Source: Variovorax sp. UMC13
GTDB taxonomy: Bacteria; Pseudomonadota; Gammaproteobacteria; Burkholderiales; Burkholderiaceae_C
Length of the DNA: 64,000 nucleotides
Direction of reading: 5' to 3'
Assembly: GCF_014170375.1 (NCBI RefSeq)
Contig: NZ_LZZW01000009.1
Coordinates: 32,829 to 96,828 of the forward strand
Made by a program: the position numbers and the translations under genes. Of this stretch, positions 61,132 through 64,000 are shown piece by piece. Positions within the stretch are counted from its first letter, which is position 1; every line of letters starts with the position of its first letter. The notes beneath the pieces are model-generated. The model worked only from the letters and a program-made list of their open reading frames with translations, was not told the DNA's origin and ran no database searches.

Positions 61132-61208
61132 GCGCGCCTCGCGCCCGCTTCGGTCCGCGCCGGACGTTACGATCCAGCGCCCGAAGGTGGCACACAAGGC
61201 GCAAGACA

Positions 61209-61784
61209 TTGAAGAAGCATGAGAAGAATCGCATCCGGATCGCCGGCACGGCCGCCGCGCTGGCGGTGGTGCTGGCAGGCACCGCGCTGTACCTCAGCCC
61301 CTACTGGACGCTCCAGCGCCTGCGCGCCGCCGCCGAGGCACGGGACGCCGCGGCCTTCTCCGCGCACGTCGACCTTCCCGCGTTGACGGAAAACCTCAAG
61401 GCGCAGCTGATGCACGAGATGACGCAGACCATGGGCGCCGCCGGGAAGAACGACCGCCTCTCGGGCCTGGGCCAGATGCTGGCCGTGGGCCTGCTGGGTC
61501 AGATGGTCGACAGCTTCGTCTCGCCGGCCAGCCTGATGCGCATGGTCGCGCAAGGCAAGGTGACGGTGGACATGGCGGCGCTGCGTGCGGCGCCAGCGGC
61601 CGGGCCGGGCAGCGCATGGCGCCATGCGCTGCGCTACCGGAACCTGTCGACGGCGCTGCTGCGCGCCGAGGGCGCTTCGGCCGCCGGCGCGTTCGTGTTC
61701 ACGCGCCAGGGCCTGTGGTCGTGGAAGCTCACGGCCGTCGAGTTGCCCGAGCCGCCGCCGAATGCACAGCGGCCGCTCCCCTGA
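61209..61784 (+). CDS. DUF2939-like membrane-anchored protein
   Basis: A 191-aa protein. The TTG at 61209 gives MKKHEKNRIRIAGTAAALAV, one N-terminal membrane helix, and then the DUF2939-type opening YLSPYWTLQRLRAAAEARDA (Tyr/Trp, then AAA..D). The rest is a periplasmic-looking alpha/beta domain with RYRNLSTALLRAEGASAAGA near the end. No function is known for the family. An in-frame stretch far upstream is only a shadow of the Bug gene. Confidence 0.75.
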   Translation: MKKHEKNRIRIAGTAAALAVVLAGTALYLSPYWTLQRLRAAAEARDAAAFSAHVDLPALTENLKAQLMHEMTQTMGAAGKNDRLSGLGQMLAVGLLGQMVDSFVSPASLMRMVAQGKVTVDMAALRAAPAAGPGSAWRHALRYRNLSTALLRAEGASAAGAFVFTRQGLWSWKLTAVELPEPPPNAQRPLP

Positions 61785-61799
61785 AAAGGGAGCGGCCGC
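61769..61799. terminator. Long GC-rich hairpin between convergent genes
   Basis: A perfect 12-bp stem (GCGGCCGCTCCC with GGGAGCGGCCGC, loop CTGAAAA) covers the stop codon of the DUF2939-like gene. There is no T-tract directly after it, so it may be a weak or Rho-assisted terminator. A second stem (GCGGTCGC/GCGACCGC) lies at 61820-61845. Confidence 0.45.
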
Positions 61800-61859
61800 C
61801 GGGCCCCGAGGGGCTTTGGGCGGTCGCCTCGTCGGAAGCGACCGCTTGTTCTCACGCCA

Positions 61860-64000
61860 TCAGTTGATGTTGGCGCCCATCGCGTGGAAGGGCTTGCCCG
61901 GCAGCTTGAAGGTGCCGCCGTACTCGAAGGCTGCGTTGTTGAGCAGCTTGCAGCCGCCCTTGGCGTCCGAGCAGGCCTTCGACGCCGCGTAGGTGTGCCA
62001 GGTGATCGGGCCGTACAGGAAGTTGTGGATGCCCTTGCCGCCGTAGTCGGCCACGCTCACCACGTAGCTCTCGGTGCCGTGGTTGTCCGTGTCTTCGGTC
62101 GAGATCGGATCGATCATGCGGCTCTCCTGCAGCGTGCGCGCCACCGAACCCGAGGTGATGCCCGAATCGAAACGCACCCACTGGACCTTGCGGTCGCCGC
62201 GCGAGGTCACGATCACCTCGCGCTCGACGGTGTTGGGATAGATGTCCTTGATCACCGGGGTGGCCGAGGCCTTCTCCTTGGCGTAGGCGATGCCCGTCGG
62301 GTTGCGCCCCACGGCCACCGAGAAGCGCTCGACGATGTCCGACGGCGTTCCGCCCGAGGCCTGGTTCAGGTAGCCCGAACCCAGGTCGAACACCCGAAGC
62401 TTGCCCTCCTGCGTGGCGATGAAGGCGCGGAACGGCGCGGTCAGCGACACCTTGACGGCGGTCGGACGGTTGTCCAGGTCCATCACCTTGACCACCGTGG
62501 GCTTCTGGCCCGAGGCGACGTCGAAGGTGTAGGGCCACTGCGAGGCCTGCATGCCGCGGTTGGCGATCATGCTGTTGAAGCCGGCTTGCGCCTGGCCGAA
62601 GTACTGCTGCTTGTAGTAGGCGAACAGCGGGCGCAGGTCCACGAAGGCGGCACGCTTCTCCGACTTGGAGATCACCACGGCCATGCCGGCGCGGGCATAG
62701 GCGCTCGACAGGTCACCGCTGAAGTAGCGCGTGCGAACGCTCGCGTTGTCCAGGTCGGTGTCCCAGTAGCGTTGCACGCGCTGGTAGTCGTTGTTCGCGA
62801 GACCGGTCGAGACCGAGATCTCGGTGGGCGCCTTCATGGTGTCCGGCAGGTCGACGAAGCCGATCAGCTTGATGAAGTTGTAGTTGCCCAGACCGGGCAT
62901 GCCGGGGTAGGAGCGCTTCCAGTTGCCCCAGTTGCCGTACCACTGCGATTCGGTGGCCATGGAGCAACCCTGGCAACCGTCGCCCAGCGCCAGCACGGCG
63001 ACCTGACCGCGCATGGCGGCGGTGTCCCAGACCGTGACCAGCGCGAACTCGCCGCTGTTGGTGACGGTGAGCGCGGTCGGCACCTTGCCGGCCGGCAGCT
63101 GCGCGCTGACCTGGTTGCTCGCCGTGTTGCTGCCCACGCCCACGATCCGCCCGTCGGCATAGACCGCGAGCGTGTTGGTGCACCAGCCGCCGCGGCCATA
63201 GCACTTGCCCAGCGCCACCGGCTTCTGGAGCGAGAAGCTCTTGAGGTACATGTCCACACCGGCATCGATCGTGCCGCCGTCGTTCGACGGGCCGTTGTAG
63301 CGCGTCCAGCTCGCCTCGGGCTCGACCGACATCGTGTTGTGCGCCACGCTGATCGCCTGCACCGAGCCGAGGCCGGCCGCATACGAGCGCTTGTAGAAGC
63401 TGGCGTCGGGCGTCGCGTCGGGGATGTAGCCGAAGTTCAGGATGCTCGAGCTGTAGTCGCCCGGGTCGTACTCGAGCGCTCCGCCGACCTGCCAGTTGCC
63501 GCACCAGCCGGTCCAGCCGCAACCGCGGTTGCCCTGGCCGTTGGGGTTCTGGATCGACACCATGTTCATTGGCTGGCTGGTGCGCTTGCCGTAGCTCGGC
63601 AGGCCGCTCTGCGAGGCGGTGCCGTAGTCGGCCGAGGAGGGGCCGTAGCGGTACGCGATGGCATCGTCGGTGCCCATCTTCTGCGCCATCGCCTGGTACT
63701 CGGCGTTGGAGACCGCGCCGTTGACCATCACGTCGCCGCTGATCGCGATCACGCCGGGGTTCGGCGTCGGCGTGGGATTCGGCGTGGGCGTGGGCGTCGG
63801 GGTCGGGGTCGGCGTGGGGGTCGGCGTCGTGGTGCTGCCGTCGACCAGATAGCAGGACTTGTTCACGCCCGGTGCCGGGTCGCCGAACAGCTGGTCCCCA
63901 CAGGTGTAGGTGCCCGCGGCCAGCTGCTTGATGTTGAAGCGCGTGCCGGTGCCGTAGGCGATGCTGCTGGCCGTGCTCAGCGTGAAGGTGCCGCTCTGCC
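61860..64000 (-). CDS. Large secreted protein with Thr-Pro linker, 5' part missing
   Basis: The reading frame is open from the right edge to 61860 (713 complete codons visible). The upstream part ends with a Cys-containing segment (LAAGTYTCGDQLFGD, NKSCYLVDG). A Thr-Pro/Asn-Pro linker of about 25 residues follows, then a 600-residue C-terminal domain. That domain has repeated beta-strand blocks resembling a beta-propeller (LAVYADGRIVGVGSNTAS, FALVTVWDTAAMRGQVAVLA, RAFIATQEGKLRVFDLGSGY). Cys pairs occur in GCGWTGWCGNW and GDGCQGCSM. I do not recognise the family. It is likely exported; an apparent GTG start at 63866 is internal. Confidence 0.75.
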   Translation of the reverse strand, partial: QSGTFTLSTASSIAYGTGTRFNIKQLAAGTYTCGDQLFGDPAPGVNKSCYLVDGSTTTPTPTPTPTPTPTPTPNPTPTPNPGVIAISGDVMVNGAVSNAEYQAMAQKMGTDDAIAYRYGPSSADYGTASQSGLPSYGKRTSQPMNMVSIQNPNGQGNRGCGWTGWCGNWQVGGALEYDPGDYSSSILNFGYIPDATPDASFYKRSYAAGLGSVQAISVAHNTMSVEPEASWTRYNGPSNDGGTIDAGVDMYLKSFSLQKPVALGKCYGRGGWCTNTLAVYADGRIVGVGSNTASNQVSAQLPAGKVPTALTVTNSGEFALVTVWDTAAMRGQVAVLALGDGCQGCSMATESQWYGNWGNWKRSYPGMPGLGNYNFIKLIGFVDLPDTMKAPTEISVSTGLANNDYQRVQRYWDTDLDNASVRTRYFSGDLSSAYARAGMAVVISKSEKRAAFVDLRPLFAYYKQQYFGQAQAGFNSMIANRGMQASQWPYTFDVASGQKPTVVKVMDLDNRPTAVKVSLTAPFRAFIATQEGKLRVFDLGSGYLNQASGGTPSDIVERFSVAVGRNPTGIAYAKEKASATPVIKDIYPNTVEREVIVTSRGDRKVQWVRFDSGITSGSVARTLQESRMIDPISTEDTDNHGTESYVVSVADYGGKGIHNFLYGPITWHTYAASKACSDAKGGCKLLNNAAFEYGGTFKLPGKPFHAMGANIN
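63757..63832 (-). repeat. Thr-Pro dipeptide repeat tract
   Basis: About 76 bp of ACN-CCN units coding for alternating Thr-Pro (with two Asn-Pro), an extended linker between two domains of the partial secreted protein. Confidence 0.8.

Overview
The window looks like a chromosomal segment of a high-GC betaproteobacterium, most likely Comamonadaceae (Variovorax/Acidovorax-like). The signs are the strong G/C third-position bias, the recR-ybaB-dnaX-SRP RNA block, orphan Bug-type periplasmic receptors, type B L31 and the gene style. I could not run a search, so the genus is an inference.

Layout. 1-1.8 kb: end of a NitT/TauT-type ABC importer (ATPase cut by the window edge, plus its binding protein). 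1.9-6.3 kb: a MAPEG protein, recR, ybaB, dnaX (with an A9 slippage site), the 4.5S/SRP RNA and a 440-bp non-coding stretch. 6.4-11.1 kb: BaiN-like flavoprotein, trxA, rho, a Gfo/Idh/MocA oxidoreductase and L31 type B. 11.2-14.3 kb: a GT-C-like membrane protein translationally coupled to a MATE exporter. 14.2-26.2 kb: a phosphate block. pstS-pstC-pstA-pstB-phoU-phoB-phoR runs leftward, ppx runs divergently, and sixA, ppk and an olsB-type lipid acyltransferase follow. 11-bp-periodic Pho-box-like repeats precede pstS, ppx and ppk, with a weaker one before olsB. 26.4-31.7 kb: a cNMP-binding/thioredoxin-reductase-like fusion, a GST, tRNA-Pro(TGG), and a coupled TPR protein and L,D-transpeptidase pair.

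31.7-45.7 kb is a complete-looking tad/Flp type IVb pilus locus (58-aa Flp pilin, TadV, CpaB, secretin, TadZ, TadA, TadB, TadC, TadD, a DUF3613-like protein, two TadE-like pseudopilins and a large TadG-like protein). It ends with a sigma-54-type activator (VpsR/FleQ-like layout). On the other side of the activator, 45.7-56.3 kb holds a leftward six-gene operon: a 1156-aa Asp-Ala and Gly-Leu repeat surface protein, an OmpA-like lipoprotein, a 572-aa protein of unknown function, and a type I secretion ABC/HlyD/TolC trio.

The main new observation is that the pilin gene and the giant surface-protein gene both have a GG-N10-GC sigma-54 promoter of nearly the same sequence. About 100-150 bp further upstream, each has the same inverted-repeat element (TGTTRCG...CGTAACA). 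This suggests that the activator encoded between the two loci switches pilus and adhesin on together.

56.7-64 kb: a Bug-family receptor, a lipoprotein alpha/beta hydrolase, a divergent LysR regulator with a second Bug receptor, a DUF2939-like membrane protein, and the 3' part of a large secreted protein with a Thr-Pro linker that runs off the right edge.
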